A stretch of DNA of 64,000 nucleotides from Bradyrhizobium nivariense (GTDB lineage: Bacteria > Pseudomonadota > Alphaproteobacteria > Rhizobiales > Xanthobacteraceae), in the NCBI RefSeq assembly GCF_029846715.1, contig NZ_JARVWW010000013.1, positions 62,001 to 126,000 of the forward strand, read 5' to 3'. Of the stretch, positions 9,202 to 18,227 are shown piece by piece (position 1 is the first letter of the stretch; every line of letters begins with the position of its first letter). A program made the translations under genes and the position numbers. The notes under the pieces were generated by a model. That model was not told where the DNA came from. It ran no database searches and worked only from the letters and a program-made list of their open reading frames with translations.

Positions 9202-10680
9202 ATGAACCTTACCGCCGCTCTCGAATCCGCCCGCTCCTCGCTGATGGCGTCGGGCATCCAGTCGTCGGTCATCTCGCGCAACATCGCCGGGGCCAGCGCC
9301 ACCGGCTATTCGCGCAAAATTGCCGTGCTGGACAACCTCCCCGGGACCGGCGTCTACGTGGCGGCGATCCAGCGCGCCGCGAGCTCGGGTCTCTACGACA
9401 ACGTCTTGACCGCGACCTCGTCGTCGGCCAAGCAGAGCGCGATCTCCGACGGTCTCCAGAAGATCTCATCTGCCACGGTGGACGATCCGGAGCTCGACCA
9501 GTCGCCGACGGCGCAGCTCAATGCGCTGAAGAAGGCACTCCAGCAATACGCCAACGCCCCGGACAACACCACGCTGGCGCAGGCGGCGGTGACGTCCGCC
9601 AAGGACATGGCGATCGCGCTCAACCAGGCGACCCAGACCGTGCAGTCGGTCCGCGAGGGCGCGGATGCCGACATGAACACGTCGGTTCAAAACATCAATC
9701 GGTTGCTCTCCCAGTTCCAGACCGTGAACACCGCGATCGTGAAGGGTACGATCTCCGGCGACGACATCACCGACTACCTCGACCAGCGCGACAGCATCGT
9801 CTCGCAGCTGTCGCAGGAGCTCGGCGTCACCATGTCGACCCGTCCCAACGGCGACGCGGCGCTCTACGCCGACAGCGGCGTGGTGCTGTTCGACAAGACG
9901 GCGCGGACGGTGAGCTTTGCGCCGACCAACGCTTATACGGCCGGGACCACCGGCAATGCGGTCTATATCGACGGTGTGCCGGTGACCGGCGCCAATTCAG
10001 TGATGCCGCTGAAGTCGGGCAAGCTCGCGGGCCTCGCCCAGCTGCGTGACCAGGACACGGTCACCTACCAGAGCCAGCTCGACGAAATCGCGCGCGGCCT
10101 GATCGATACCTTCAAGGAAAGTGACCAGTCGCCTGTTCCGACGCTGCCCGACGTTCCCGGTCTCTTCACCTATCCCGGCGCGCCGGCGATGCTGGCGAGC
10201 GCCACCGTCTCGGTGGGCCTCGCTGGCACGATCTCGGTTGCTGCATCGGTCGATCCGGCCCAGGGCGGCAATCCAAACCTGTTGCGCGACGGCGCGATCA
10301 GCGGCAACGTCGCATACCAATACAACACCACCGGCTACGGCGGCTACTCGGCCCGGCTGCAGCAGCTCATCGGCGGCATGGATGCGTCGCAGCCGTTCGA
10401 TGCAACCACGCAAGGCAAGCCGAGCGGCAGCTTGATCGACTTCGCGTCGTCGTCGACGAGCTGGATCGAAAACCAGCGCAAGACCGCGGACTCCAACGTC
10501 ACCTACCAGAAAACGCTGCTCGACCGCAGCACCGCGGCGCTGTCGAACGTCAGCGGCGTCAACATGGACGACGAGATGTCGTTGATGCTTCAGGTCGAGC
10601 GCACTTATTCGGCCTCGTCGAAGATCATCTCGACCGTCGACGAAATGTTGCAGAGCTTGCTGGCTGCCGTGGGGAATTAA
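9202..10680 (+). CDS. flgK: Hook-filament junction protein FlgK (HAP1)
   Basis: First hook-associated protein, joining hook to filament. At 492 residues it is near the usual 450-550. Visible features are the N-terminal helix with SRNIAGASATGYSRK, the FlgK-type DYLDQRDSIVSQLSQELGV helix, and the C-terminal D0 helix containing VNMDDEMSLMLQVERTYSAS and EMLQSLLAAVG. It lies 34 bases after flgE and 3 bases before flgL, typical of an operon. Confidence 0.94.
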   Translation: MNLTAALESARSSLMASGIQSSVISRNIAGASATGYSRKIAVLDNLPGTGVYVAAIQRAASSGLYDNVLTATSSSAKQSAISDGLQKISSATVDDPELDQSPTAQLNALKKALQQYANAPDNTTLAQAAVTSAKDMAIALNQATQTVQSVREGADADMNTSVQNINRLLSQFQTVNTAIVKGTISGDDITDYLDQRDSIVSQLSQELGVTMSTRPNGDAALYADSGVVLFDKTARTVSFAPTNAYTAGTTGNAVYIDGVPVTGANSVMPLKSGKLAGLAQLRDQDTVTYQSQLDEIARGLIDTFKESDQSPVPTLPDVPGLFTYPGAPAMLASATVSVGLAGTISVAASVDPAQGGNPNLLRDGAISGNVAYQYNTTGYGGYSARLQQLIGGMDASQPFDATTQGKPSGSLIDFASSSTSWIENQRKTADSNVTYQKTLLDRSTAALSNVSGVNMDDEMSLMLQVERTYSASSKIISTVDEMLQSLLAAVGN

Positions 10681-10683
10681 GTC

Positions 10684-11730
10684 ATGATGAGCGCGAACTA
10701 CATCTCGACGTTGATGCTGTCTTCTTCGTTGAGGTCCTCGATCACGAACAATCAAGCCGCGCTGGCCAAGGCCTCGAAGGAAGCCACCACCGGCCGCTTC
10801 GCCGATGTCGGCCTCGAGCTTGGTGCCACGACGGGAGGCGACGTCACCCTGCGCGCGGACCTGAGCTTCGCCGATCAGCTCGTCGATACCAACGGGCTGG
10901 TCTCGGGACGCCTGGACATAACGCAGAGCCGGATCACCCAGCTTGGTTCGACCGCAACGGACTTCCTCAAGGACCTGATCGCGGCCCGCAGCACCGACGG
11001 CGGCGGTCGGATCATCCTGCCGCCTGCGTCCTCCAACCTCCAGGATCTGATTGGCGCATTGAACGTCTCCTATAACGGCTCGTATCTCTTCTCGGGCATC
11101 AACACGCAGAACACGCCGATCACGGCCTACACCGCGGGCTCGGCCAGCAAGAACCAGGTCGATGCCGATTTCTCCGCCTTCTTCGGCTTCACGCAATCCT
11201 CTCCCAGCGTGAGCGGCATCACCGCGGCTCAAATGCAGACGTTCCTCAACACCAGCTTCGATGCCGAGTTCGCGAGCCCGGCCTGGAACACCAACTGGTC
11301 AACGGCCACCGACCAGGTCATGCAAAGCCGAATCTCCACGACCGAGATCGCCGATACCTCCGTGAGCGCCAACCAGACCGGCTTCCGCAAACTCGCCGAG
11401 GCCTACACCATGATGGCGGATCTCGGGAACACGAACCTGGACCAAACGACGTTCCAGGTCGTCGTGGACAAGGCCATCGGCCTTGTCGGAAACGCCATCA
11501 CTGACCTTGCTACCCTCGGCGGCAACATCGGCACGGTCCAGCAGCGGATTACCTCCGCAACCGATAAGCTCAAGACGCAGCAGGACATTCTGAACAATCA
11601 GATCGTCGGTATCGAGCGGGTCGATCCGACGGAAGCGTCGGTTCGGGTCAACACCTTGCAGACCCAGATTCAGACCGCGCTCGCGCTGACGTCGCAGCTC
11701 CAGAAGATCAGCCTCATCAACTATCTCTGA
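10684..11730 (+). CDS. flgL: Hook-filament junction protein FlgL (HAP3)
   Basis: Second junction protein, between FlgK and the filament. It has 348 residues. The flagellin-like N-terminal coiled helix carries ISTLMLSSSLRSSITNNQ, then SYNGSYLFSGINTQNTPI, the family's conserved segment at the end of D1. The C-terminal helix reads IQTALALTSQLQKISLINYL. Two consecutive Met codons leave the start uncertain by one residue. Position between flgK and flaF is the standard rhizobial order. Confidence 0.93.
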   Translation: MMSANYISTLMLSSSLRSSITNNQAALAKASKEATTGRFADVGLELGATTGGDVTLRADLSFADQLVDTNGLVSGRLDITQSRITQLGSTATDFLKDLIAARSTDGGGRIILPPASSNLQDLIGALNVSYNGSYLFSGINTQNTPITAYTAGSASKNQVDADFSAFFGFTQSSPSVSGITAAQMQTFLNTSFDAEFASPAWNTNWSTATDQVMQSRISTTEIADTSVSANQTGFRKLAEAYTMMADLGNTNLDQTTFQVVVDKAIGLVGNAITDLATLGGNIGTVQQRITSATDKLKTQQDILNNQIVGIERVDPTEASVRVNTLQTQIQTALALTSQLQKISLINYL

Positions 11731-11764
11731 GCCAAAGGCTCGTTTAGAAGGCAGAGTTGTCCCG

Positions 11765-12109
11765 ATGACGTTTGAAGCCTATGAAGCGGTCGTCGACGAG
11801 AGCGGCTATGAGGCGCGGGGCCGCGAGCGGCAGGCGCTCAGCCTCGGCATCGACCGGCTCGAGCGGATCCAGAAGGGCCGCTTCAGCCTCGAGGATCTGG
11901 TCGAGAGCCTGCTCTATGTGCGGCGGCTGTGGACGATCTTCATCGAGGATCTCGCGCATCCGGAAAACGGACTTCCGGAAAAGCTGCGCGCCGACATCAT
12001 CTCGATCGGGTTGTGGGTCGTCAAGGAAGCCGACCGCCTTCGCGAAGAAAGATCGAACGACGTGATGCAGCTCATCGAAATCAACCGCCTGATCCGAGAC
12101 GCTCTTTGA
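11765..12109 (+). CDS. flaF: Flagellar biosynthesis regulator FlaF
   Basis: Alphaproteobacterial helical protein that promotes flagellin synthesis and export and acts opposite to FlbT. The 114-residue length is the family norm. Recognisable parts are YEAVVDESGYEARGRERQAL at the N-terminus and the LRADIISIGLWVVKEADRLR helix. Its stop codon shares one base with the flbT ATG, so the two antagonists are translationally coupled. Confidence 0.92.
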   Translation: MTFEAYEAVVDESGYEARGRERQALSLGIDRLERIQKGRFSLEDLVESLLYVRRLWTIFIEDLAHPENGLPEKLRADIISIGLWVVKEADRLREERSNDVMQLIEINRLIRDAL

Positions 12110-12519
12110 TGAAGATATCCTTGCGTGCGGGCGAACGGGTCTACATCAACGGCGCGGTGCTGCGCGTGGACCGCAAGGTCTCCGTCGAGCTCGTCAATGA
12201 CGTGATGTTCCTGCTCGAAGGGCAGATCATGCAGGCCTCCGATGCCACCACGGCGCTGCGGCAGCTCTATTTCATCGTCCAGCTCATGCTGATGAACCCG
12301 ACCGACGTCCGGGATGCTTCGGCTCTCTACGGGCAGCATCACGCGGCCCTGATCGCGGTGTGCGAGAGCCACGAGATGCTGGTCGGGCTTGGCGCCATCG
12401 ACGACCTGGTCGGGGCGACCCGTTACTTCGAAGCGCTCAAGCGGATCCGGGCGCTGTTCCCGGTGGAGCAGGCCATCCTGGCCGGCGCCACGATCGATTC
12501 CCCATTCGAGGCTGCCTGA
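12109..12519 (+). CDS. flbT: Flagellin mRNA repressor FlbT
   Basis: Post-transcriptional regulator that binds the 5' leader of flagellin mRNA in Caulobacter and rhizobia. In Bradyrhizobium the lateral copy is reported as a positive factor. The 136-residue protein starts MKISLRAGERVYINGAVLRV, the family's conserved beginning, followed by VELVNDVMFLLEGQIM and LYFIVQLMLMNP. The ATG overlapping the flaF stop was chosen because this conserved start is exact; longer upstream frames are out of family. Confidence 0.94.
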   Translation: MKISLRAGERVYINGAVLRVDRKVSVELVNDVMFLLEGQIMQASDATTALRQLYFIVQLMLMNPTDVRDASALYGQHHAALIAVCESHEMLVGLGAIDDLVGATRYFEALKRIRALFPVEQAILAGATIDSPFEAA

Positions 12520-12533
12520 CAGCGGAGAAGCAC

Positions 12534-12956
12534 ATGAACGTCACCAGCGCGACCGATAGCACCAGCAAGTCATCCAGTTCGACCGGCTCGACGACGTCGA
12601 CGTCGAGCACCGGCGTCGACTACAACACGTTTCTTCAGCTCCTCATCGCGGAGATGAAGAATCAAGATCCGACCAATCCGATGGATACCTCGCAATATAT
12701 GAGCCAGTTTGCGCAGCTCTCGTCGGTCGAGCAGGCGATGCAGACCAATACGAAGCTCGACGCTCTGCTGTCTTCGCAGTCGCTGTCGCAGGCCGACGGG
12801 CTGATCGGAAAGACCGTCAGCTTCACGGACTCGACCGGAGCGAGCTTCAGCGGCAAGGTCGCTTCGATTTCCATCAACAGCGACGGCTCCGTCGCGACGC
12901 TCGAGAACGGCACGAAAGTCGCGATCGGCCCTGGTCTCACGATCAGCCAGTCATGA
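12534..12956 (+). CDS. flgD: Flagellar hook assembly (capping) scaffold FlgD
   Basis: Caps the growing hook and is discarded after assembly. The 140-residue protein is a short alphaproteobacterial form. After a Ser/Thr-rich leader it has the signature FLQLLIAEMKNQDPTNPMD, the SQFAQLSSVEQAM helix, and one tudor-like beta domain at the C-terminus; the Fn3-like domain of enteric FlgD is missing. The start has an AGCGGAGAAG ribosome-binding site. Its stop overlaps fliQ by 4 bp. Confidence 0.93.
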   Translation: MNVTSATDSTSKSSSSTGSTTSTSSTGVDYNTFLQLLIAEMKNQDPTNPMDTSQYMSQFAQLSSVEQAMQTNTKLDALLSSQSLSQADGLIGKTVSFTDSTGASFSGKVASISINSDGSVATLENGTKVAIGPGLTISQS

Positions 12957-13219
12957 ACGAACGGGACGCTCTCGACATCGTCCAGGCGGCGATCTGGACC
13001 ATCATCGTCGCCTCCGGGCCTGCCGTCGGCGCCGCGATGCTGGTCGGCACCATCATCGCGCTGATCCAGGCGCTGACCCAGATCCAGGAGATGACGCTGA
13101 CCTTCGTTCCGAAGATCATCGTCATTCTCGTGGTCGTTGCCGTCTCCGGCTCCTTCATCGGGGCCCATCTCTCCACCTTCACCGAGATGGTCTATTCGCA
13201 CATCGAGCGCGGCTTCTGA
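12953..13219 (+). CDS. fliQ: Flagellar export gate protein FliQ
   Basis: Small membrane component of the type III export gate with FliP and FliR. It is 88 residues with two hydrophobic helices (about 15-42 and 50-75) and the family pattern GTIIALIQALTQIQEMTLTF. Coupled to flgD by an ATGA overlap. FliP is not in the window. Confidence 0.95.
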   Translation: MNERDALDIVQAAIWTIIVASGPAVGAAMLVGTIIALIQALTQIQEMTLTFVPKIIVILVVVAVSGSFIGAHLSTFTEMVYSHIERGF

Positions 13220-13304
13220 TCCGGGCGGCCCGGGCCACGCCTGCCACCACCCCCGCGTAAGCTTTGCACGGCAGATTACGGGCCGGATCCTCTGCCGGTG
13301 ACCT

Positions 13305-15386
13305 ATGTCCGATACGTTAGCTGCTAGCTTGCCGACCCCGCGACGATTGGGCGCCGACGCCTTTTTCGCAGGCGGCATCGTGGCCATGCTCACGATCCTG
13401 TTCCTGCCCATACCGCCGATCCTGATCGATCTCGGCCTCGCCTTTTCGATCGCGCTGTCGGCGCTGATCCTGATGGTCGCGCTGTGGATCCAGCGGCCGC
13501 TCGATTTCTCGGCTTTCCCGACCGTGCTCCTGATCGCGACGATCCTGCGGCTTGCGCTGAACGTCGCAACGACTCGTCTGATCCTGTCGCGCGGCGGGGA
13601 GGGGGAAAACGCCGCGGGCCATGTCGTTGCCGGCTTCTCGAAGTTCGTCATGGGCGGTGACTTCGTCATCGGCCTGATCATCTTCGCGATTCTGGTCACG
13701 GTGAACTTCGTCGTGATCACCAAGGGCGCAACGCGTATCGCCGAAGTCGGCGCCCGCTTCACCCTGGATGCCATCCCCGGCAAGCAGATGGCGATCGACG
13801 CGGACCTGTCCGCAGGCCTGATCGACGACAAGGAAGCCCAGCGCCGGCGCCGCGAGCTGGAAGAAGAGAGCGCGTTCTTCGGCGCCATGGACGGTGCCTC
13901 GAAATTCGTCCGCGGCGACGCCATCGCCGGCCTGATCATCACCGCGATCAACATTTTCGGCGGTATCATCATTGGCGTGACGCATCACGGGTTGACGCTG
14001 GCACGCGCCGCCGACGTCTACACCAAGCTGTCCGTGGGCGACGGTCTGGTAACGCAGATGCCGGCCCTGATCGTGTCGCTGTCGGCGGGCCTGCTCGTCT
14101 CCAAGGGCGGCACCAGGGGTTCGGCCGAACAGGCGGTGTTGCGGCAGCTCGGCGGCTATCCGCGCGCGGTGTCGGCCGCGGCGCTGATGATGTTCGTGCT
14201 CGCCTTGATGCCGGGACTGCCGATGGCGCCCTTCTTGCTGCTCGGCGGCGTCATGGCCTTCGTCGGATACTCGCTGCCGAGGCGGCAGGCCGCCCTGAAG
14301 CAGAAGGAAGATGCGCGCAAGGCCGACGAACGCGCCCAGGTCGAGGCCAAGGAATCCGTCAAGGAATCGCTCAAGACCGCGGAGATCGAGCTGGCGCTCG
14401 GCGGCCACCTTTCGGTCCATCTGCTGGGCTCGCGCACCGAGCTCGCGCACCGCGTGGCCAAGATCCGCAAGAAGTTCGCCAAGCAGTACGGCTTCGTGGT
14501 TCCCGAGATCAAGCTCACCGACAATCTGTCGATCGATCCCAAGGGCTACCAGATCCGGATCCACGACACGCGCGTCGCCCAGGGCGAGCTCAGGCTCGGC
14601 GAGGTGCTGGTGCTCGTCGACAAGGACGGCAAGCCGGACGTGCCCGGCGAAGAGGTGATCGAGCCGGCCTTCGGCATGAAGGCCCTGTGGGTGACGGACG
14701 CGTTCGCCGACGAGGTCAAGCGTCAGGGCTGCAAGCCGGTCGACAATCTGTCGGTGCTGCTCACGCATCTGAGCGAAGTGGTCAGGGCCAATCTCGCCCA
14801 GCTCCTGTCCTACAAGGACATGCGCGGCCTGCTCGACCGGCTCGATCCCGAATACAAGCGCCTGGTCGAGGATCTCTGCCCGTCGCAGATATCGTACTCA
14901 GGACTGCTGGCGATCCTGAAGATCCTCCTGGCCGAGCGCGTGTCGATCCGCAACCTCCATCTGATCCTCGAGGCCATTGCCGAGATCGCGCCCCATGTGC
15001 GGCGCTCCGAGCAGGTGGCAGAGCATGTGCGCACGCGTCTTGCCCAGCAGATCTGCGGCGATCTCTCCGACAACGGCGTGCTCAACGTGGTCCGTCTCGG
15101 CAACCGTTGGGACCTGGCGTTCCACCAGAGCCTGAAGCGCGACGCCAAGGGCGACGTCGTCGAATTCGACGCCGATCCGCGCCTGATCGAGCAGTTTGCG
15201 ACCGAAGCCAGCGCCGCGATCCGAAAGTTCACCGAGAACGGCACCAGCGTGGTGATGGCGGTGACCCCCGAAGCCCGTCCCTACGTCCGGATGATCCTGG
15301 AACGGGTATTTCCGACACTGCCGATCCTGTCGCATGTCGAAGTCGCGCGCAGCACCGAGATCAGAGCGCTCGGAGCCATATCGTGA
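13305..15386 (+). CDS. flhA: Flagellar export gate protein FlhA
   Basis: Largest export-gate subunit, binding chaperone-substrate complexes in the cytoplasm. The 693-residue length is typical. About eight membrane helices fill residues 20-330, with the FHIPEP-family signature LRLALNVATTRLILSRG, the conserved cytoplasmic loop MDGASKFVRGDAIAGLII and KQMAIDADLSAGLID. The C-terminal half is the soluble four-subdomain FlhA-C, with LLSYKDMRGLLDRL and the terminal VFPTLPILSHVEV. The stop overlaps the GTG of fliR. Confidence 0.96.
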   Translation: MSDTLAASLPTPRRLGADAFFAGGIVAMLTILFLPIPPILIDLGLAFSIALSALILMVALWIQRPLDFSAFPTVLLIATILRLALNVATTRLILSRGGEGENAAGHVVAGFSKFVMGGDFVIGLIIFAILVTVNFVVITKGATRIAEVGARFTLDAIPGKQMAIDADLSAGLIDDKEAQRRRRELEEESAFFGAMDGASKFVRGDAIAGLIITAINIFGGIIIGVTHHGLTLARAADVYTKLSVGDGLVTQMPALIVSLSAGLLVSKGGTRGSAEQAVLRQLGGYPRAVSAAALMMFVLALMPGLPMAPFLLLGGVMAFVGYSLPRRQAALKQKEDARKADERAQVEAKESVKESLKTAEIELALGGHLSVHLLGSRTELAHRVAKIRKKFAKQYGFVVPEIKLTDNLSIDPKGYQIRIHDTRVAQGELRLGEVLVLVDKDGKPDVPGEEVIEPAFGMKALWVTDAFADEVKRQGCKPVDNLSVLLTHLSEVVRANLAQLLSYKDMRGLLDRLDPEYKRLVEDLCPSQISYSGLLAILKILLAERVSIRNLHLILEAIAEIAPHVRRSEQVAEHVRTRLAQQICGDLSDNGVLNVVRLGNRWDLAFHQSLKRDAKGDVVEFDADPRLIEQFATEASAAIRKFTENGTSVVMAVTPEARPYVRMILERVFPTLPILSHVEVARSTEIRALGAIS

Positions 15387-16135
15387 TCAGCGGCCTCGCC
15401 GACAGCGTGCTGGTGACGTTCATCGTGTTCTGCCGCATCGGTGCCTGCCTGATGCTGGTGCCCGGCTATTCCAGCGTCAACGTTCCGGCCCAGGTCCGCT
15501 TGTTCGTCGCGCTCGTCACGACGTTTGCGCTGACGCCGATCCTGGTCGCTGTCCTGAAACCTCTCACGGACAACGCGGCGCCGCTGACGCTCGCGCTCCT
15601 GATCTGCTCCGAGCTCGTGGTCGGCAGCGTCATCGGGCTCGGCGGCCGGGTGTTCTTCCTCGCACTCCAGACCATGGCCACCGTGATGGCGAGTGCCATC
15701 GGGCTGAGCAACATCCCGGGGACGCCGATTGCCGACACTGATCCGGCGCCGGCCCTGGTGCCGCTGATCATGGCGTCCGTCACCACGCTGTTCTTCATGA
15801 CCGACCAGCACTGGCAGGTTCTGCGCGGGCTGATGAACTCCTACGACGTCTGGCATCCCGGCGACAGGCTCGGCGGCAGCATGCCGCTCGACCAACTCGT
15901 CGGCCGGCTGTCGGAGGCATTCGTGCTGACGCTGCGGATCGCCAGCCCTTTCATCGTCTATTCGGTCGTCGTCAACTTCGCGGTCGGCCTGATCAACAAG
16001 CTGACGCCGGCAATTCCGGTCTACTTCATCTCGGTGCCGTTCGTGCTGTTCGGCGGTTTCGTGCTGCTCTATCTCACCAGCGACGAGCTCTTGACCCAAT
16101 TCATGCTCGGCGTCTCGTCATGGCTGGCGGGGTGA
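15383..16135 (+). CDS. fliR: Flagellar export gate protein FliR
   Basis: Integral membrane subunit of the FliPQR export channel. The predicted 250-residue protein starts at a GTG inside the flhA stop (GTGA). It has five to six hydrophobic segments, including VLVTFIVFCRIGACLMLVPG and ICSELVVGSVIGLGGRVFFL, both characteristic of the family. Rhizobial order fliQ-flhA-fliR is kept. Confidence 0.94.
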   Translation: MISGLADSVLVTFIVFCRIGACLMLVPGYSSVNVPAQVRLFVALVTTFALTPILVAVLKPLTDNAAPLTLALLICSELVVGSVIGLGGRVFFLALQTMATVMASAIGLSNIPGTPIADTDPAPALVPLIMASVTTLFFMTDQHWQVLRGLMNSYDVWHPGDRLGGSMPLDQLVGRLSEAFVLTLRIASPFIVYSVVVNFAVGLINKLTPAIPVYFISVPFVLFGGFVLLYLTSDELLTQFMLGVSSWLAG

Positions 16136-16141
16136 TCGGTC

Positions 16142-16561
16142 ATGACGTCGCGCGCGGACAAGCTCGGCCGGATGGTCTCGCTCGTGAAGCTCCAGCTCCG
16201 GCTGTCCGAGTGGCAGCTCGCGCATCTGCGGCAGCAGGAGCGCAGCTTGCAGGACGAGCAGGAATGGCTGGTCGGAACTCTCAACGAGGGGAAGCCGCCG
16301 GCGGGATCATCGAGCGAATCGATCGCGCGGCGCCTGGCCAGAGCCAGCGTCGGCGCGCGCGCGGTTCAGGCGCAGGCCTCGCAACAGCTCGACCAGGTTC
16401 GCACGGAGAGCCGCCGTGTGAAGCAGTTCGAGCAGGTCGCGAAGGCGGCGCTCGCGGACAAGCTTCGCGACGCCGAGAAGCGATCGCTCGAGGAGATGAC
16501 GGGAACAAGCCTCACCGTGCGCGAGTGGACGCCACGGCCAGCCAACCGGAACAAGACATGA
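16142..16561 (+). CDS. Coiled-coil protein, FliJ-like, of the flagellar cluster
   Basis: 139-residue, charged, almost wholly helical protein with heptad-like stretches (LVKLQLRLSEWQLAHLRQQE and about residues 90-120). Size, coiled-coil nature and position after fliR suggest a FliJ-like export chaperone or escort that cycles chaperones and contacts the export ATPase. No diagnostic motif can be seen, so the function is inferred from context. It starts 6 bases after fliR, and its stop overlaps the next ATG. Confidence 0.6.
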   Translation: MTSRADKLGRMVSLVKLQLRLSEWQLAHLRQQERSLQDEQEWLVGTLNEGKPPAGSSSESIARRLARASVGARAVQAQASQQLDQVRTESRRVKQFEQVAKAALADKLRDAEKRSLEEMTGTSLTVREWTPRPANRNKT

Positions 16562-17037
16562 TCGTGACAGCGACACCCGACCTCGTTCTCGACGTCCTCG
16601 ACGCGGCCGATCCCGTGGCGCAGCGCGCGGCCACCGCGAAGCTCGACGCGCTGAAATCATCGGACACGGATTTCGCCGCCACGATGAACGCGGAGGTCGG
16701 CAAGGCCAAGGCGGCGGCCGCCGATCAATCCGCTACGATGGTTTCGGAAGCGCAGTCGGGTGCGGTGAACGGGGCGCCGGTGCAGGTGATCAAGGCGCCG
16801 GCATCCGGCGAGGTGTACCGGAAGTTCGAAGCCTTCATCCTCCAGACCTTCGTCGAGACGATGTTGCCGAAGGAGTCCGAGGAGGTCTTTGGCAAGGGCA
16901 CGGCCGGCGGCGTCTGGAAGTCGATGCTGGCGGAGCAACTTGGTGCTCAGCTGGCAAAGGGCAAGGGCATTGGCATTGCCAAGCAGCTCGACGCCGCGCA
17001 TCCGGCGGGGCCGGCCGCTACGGGCAAGGCCGGATGA
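16558..17037 (+). CDS. flgJ: Rod-binding protein (FlgJ N-domain / CheL family)
   Basis: Rod cap or scaffold protein; in Caulobacter and rhizobia it is a single-domain protein called CheL, lacking the muramidase half of enteric FlgJ. The 159-residue protein has the rod-binding core from about residue 85 to 145, FEAFILQTFVETMLPKESEE followed by GGVWKSMLAEQLGAQLAKG. The ATG overlapping the preceding stop was chosen. The local wall hydrolase that would replace the missing domain may be the SLT protein before flgE. Confidence 0.85.
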   Translation: MIVTATPDLVLDVLDAADPVAQRAATAKLDALKSSDTDFAATMNAEVGKAKAAAADQSATMVSEAQSGAVNGAPVQVIKAPASGEVYRKFEAFILQTFVETMLPKESEEVFGKGTAGGVWKSMLAEQLGAQLAKGKGIGIAKQLDAAHPAGPAATGKAG

Positions 17038-17079
17038 CGATCCGGAAATGGGTGACAGAAGTTGAAGGGTGAATTTCCT

Positions 17080-17592
17080 ATGCAGGCACAAGAAGGCGCG
17101 GCGGCCCTGGTGATGGAACAGCCGGTCGTGGACACCGAGGCGATGACGACGGCGGCCGTGTTGGGCGATGCGCTGTTGCCCGTGCTGCTGCCGAATGTCG
17201 GTGGCGAGGTGGCGAGCGACGGCGCGGATGCGGCGAGATCGGACGAGGTGCGCGGCCTGCTGGCTGCAATCCGCCGGCTCGAAAGCATCGTCGAGGAGGA
17301 GACGGTCGCGCTCGCTACGGGTCAGAAGATCGACTTCGACGAGTTCAGCGCCCGGAAGAGCCGGAGCATGCTGGAATTCGTCCGCCTGATGCGGGCACGA
17401 ATGCATCTCGGCGGCGAGGTCGAGATCACCGAGGAGATCCAGCGATTGCGCGAGAAGCTCGAGCGAAACCGTTCCATCCTCGAAATGCACTACGACGCGG
17501 TGCGTGAGGTCGCAACTATCATCGTCAAGGCCATCAAGGATGCCGAGTCGGACGGCACCTATACCGGTCGTGCAGCACAGGACGGAAGATGA
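17080..17592 (+). CDS. FlgN-like flagellar protein
   Basis: 170-residue helical protein. The second half is a long amphipathic coiled coil (EEIQRLREKLERNRSILEMH), and an ARKSRSMLEFVRLMRARMH helix resembles the substrate-binding end of FlgN-type chaperones for FlgK and FlgL. A function in hook-associated protein export would fit the operon, but the assignment rests on shape and place. The ATG was preferred to a TTG 18 bases upstream that lacks a ribosome-binding site. Stop and next start overlap (ATGA). Confidence 0.55.
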   Translation: MQAQEGAAALVMEQPVVDTEAMTTAAVLGDALLPVLLPNVGGEVASDGADAARSDEVRGLLAAIRRLESIVEEETVALATGQKIDFDEFSARKSRSMLEFVRLMRARMHLGGEVEITEEIQRLREKLERNRSILEMHYDAVREVATIIVKAIKDAESDGTYTGRAAQDGR

Positions 17593-18047
17593 TCAGACTC
17601 GTGCTGGCCGGGCTCTGGGTATGCATCCTCACCGCGGGCACGAGCTATGCCGTGGCCTATTGGAAGGAAAACGGCAGCCTGCTGCCGGCGAAGGACGAAT
17701 ATCTCGACGGGCTGCAGTATCAGAAGACGCGGGCGCTGAGCGTGCCCATGGTCGAGGGTGGCAACGTGCAGGGCTACATCGTCGCGCGCTTCGTCTACAC
17801 CGTGGAAGCGCGGACCATGCATCAGCTCAACGTTCCGCCGGAGCCGTTCGTCGTCGATGAAGCCTTCCGCAGGATCTATGCCGACGACCGCCTCGATTTC
17901 AGGAAACTCGCCCGTTACGACCTCTCCATCCTCACGACGGCCATCAAGCAGCGCGTCAACGAGCGGATGCAGGCCGATGTCGTCCAGGACGTCCTGGTCG
18001 AGGACTTCAACTACGTGTCGAAGGAAGAATTCCAGCAGAAGCCCTAG
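17589..18047 (+). CDS. Membrane-anchored periplasmic protein of unknown function, end of flagellar operon
   Basis: 152 residues with one N-terminal membrane helix (IRLVLAGLWVCILTAGTSYA) followed by a periplasmic domain of alternating strands (VQGYIVARFVYTVEARTM) and a C-terminal helix, IKQRVNERMQADVVQDVLVE. The topology and the final helix-strand (VQDVLVEDFNYVS) recall FliL, the stator-associated protein, but no convincing motif was found. Last gene of the + strand flagellar run. I treat it as unknown and probably flagellar. Confidence 0.6.
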   Translation: MIRLVLAGLWVCILTAGTSYAVAYWKENGSLLPAKDEYLDGLQYQKTRALSVPMVEGGNVQGYIVARFVYTVEARTMHQLNVPPEPFVVDEAFRRIYADDRLDFRKLARYDLSILTTAIKQRVNERMQADVVQDVLVEDFNYVSKEEFQQKP

Positions 18048-18051
18048 AAGC

Positions 18052-18152
18052 ATTATCGGTTCCGATTGAATCAGAACCGAAGCTCTGGATTCCGGGTTTG
18101 AGGCGTTTTATTTCACGCGAACCGGTATCCACTTCGTCCGAAAACGCTCGAG
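18052..18152. repeat. Intergenic palindromic repeat, Bradyrhizobium-type
   Basis: Begins with an inverted repeat, tcggttccgat-tga-atcagaaccga (10 of 11 pairs match), and continues through acgcgaaccggtatccact to gaaaacgct. I recognise this arrangement as resembling a dispersed repeat common between genes in Bradyrhizobium and relatives. It lies between the end of the flagellar operon and the terminator. Copy number cannot be judged from one window. Confidence 0.5.
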
Positions 18153-18227
18153 AGCAAACAGCGGGGCCCGAGGCGCCGCAGCGCCGGTACCGCCGCGCCT
18201 GGGTTCGCCGGTTACGTCGCTGAAAGT

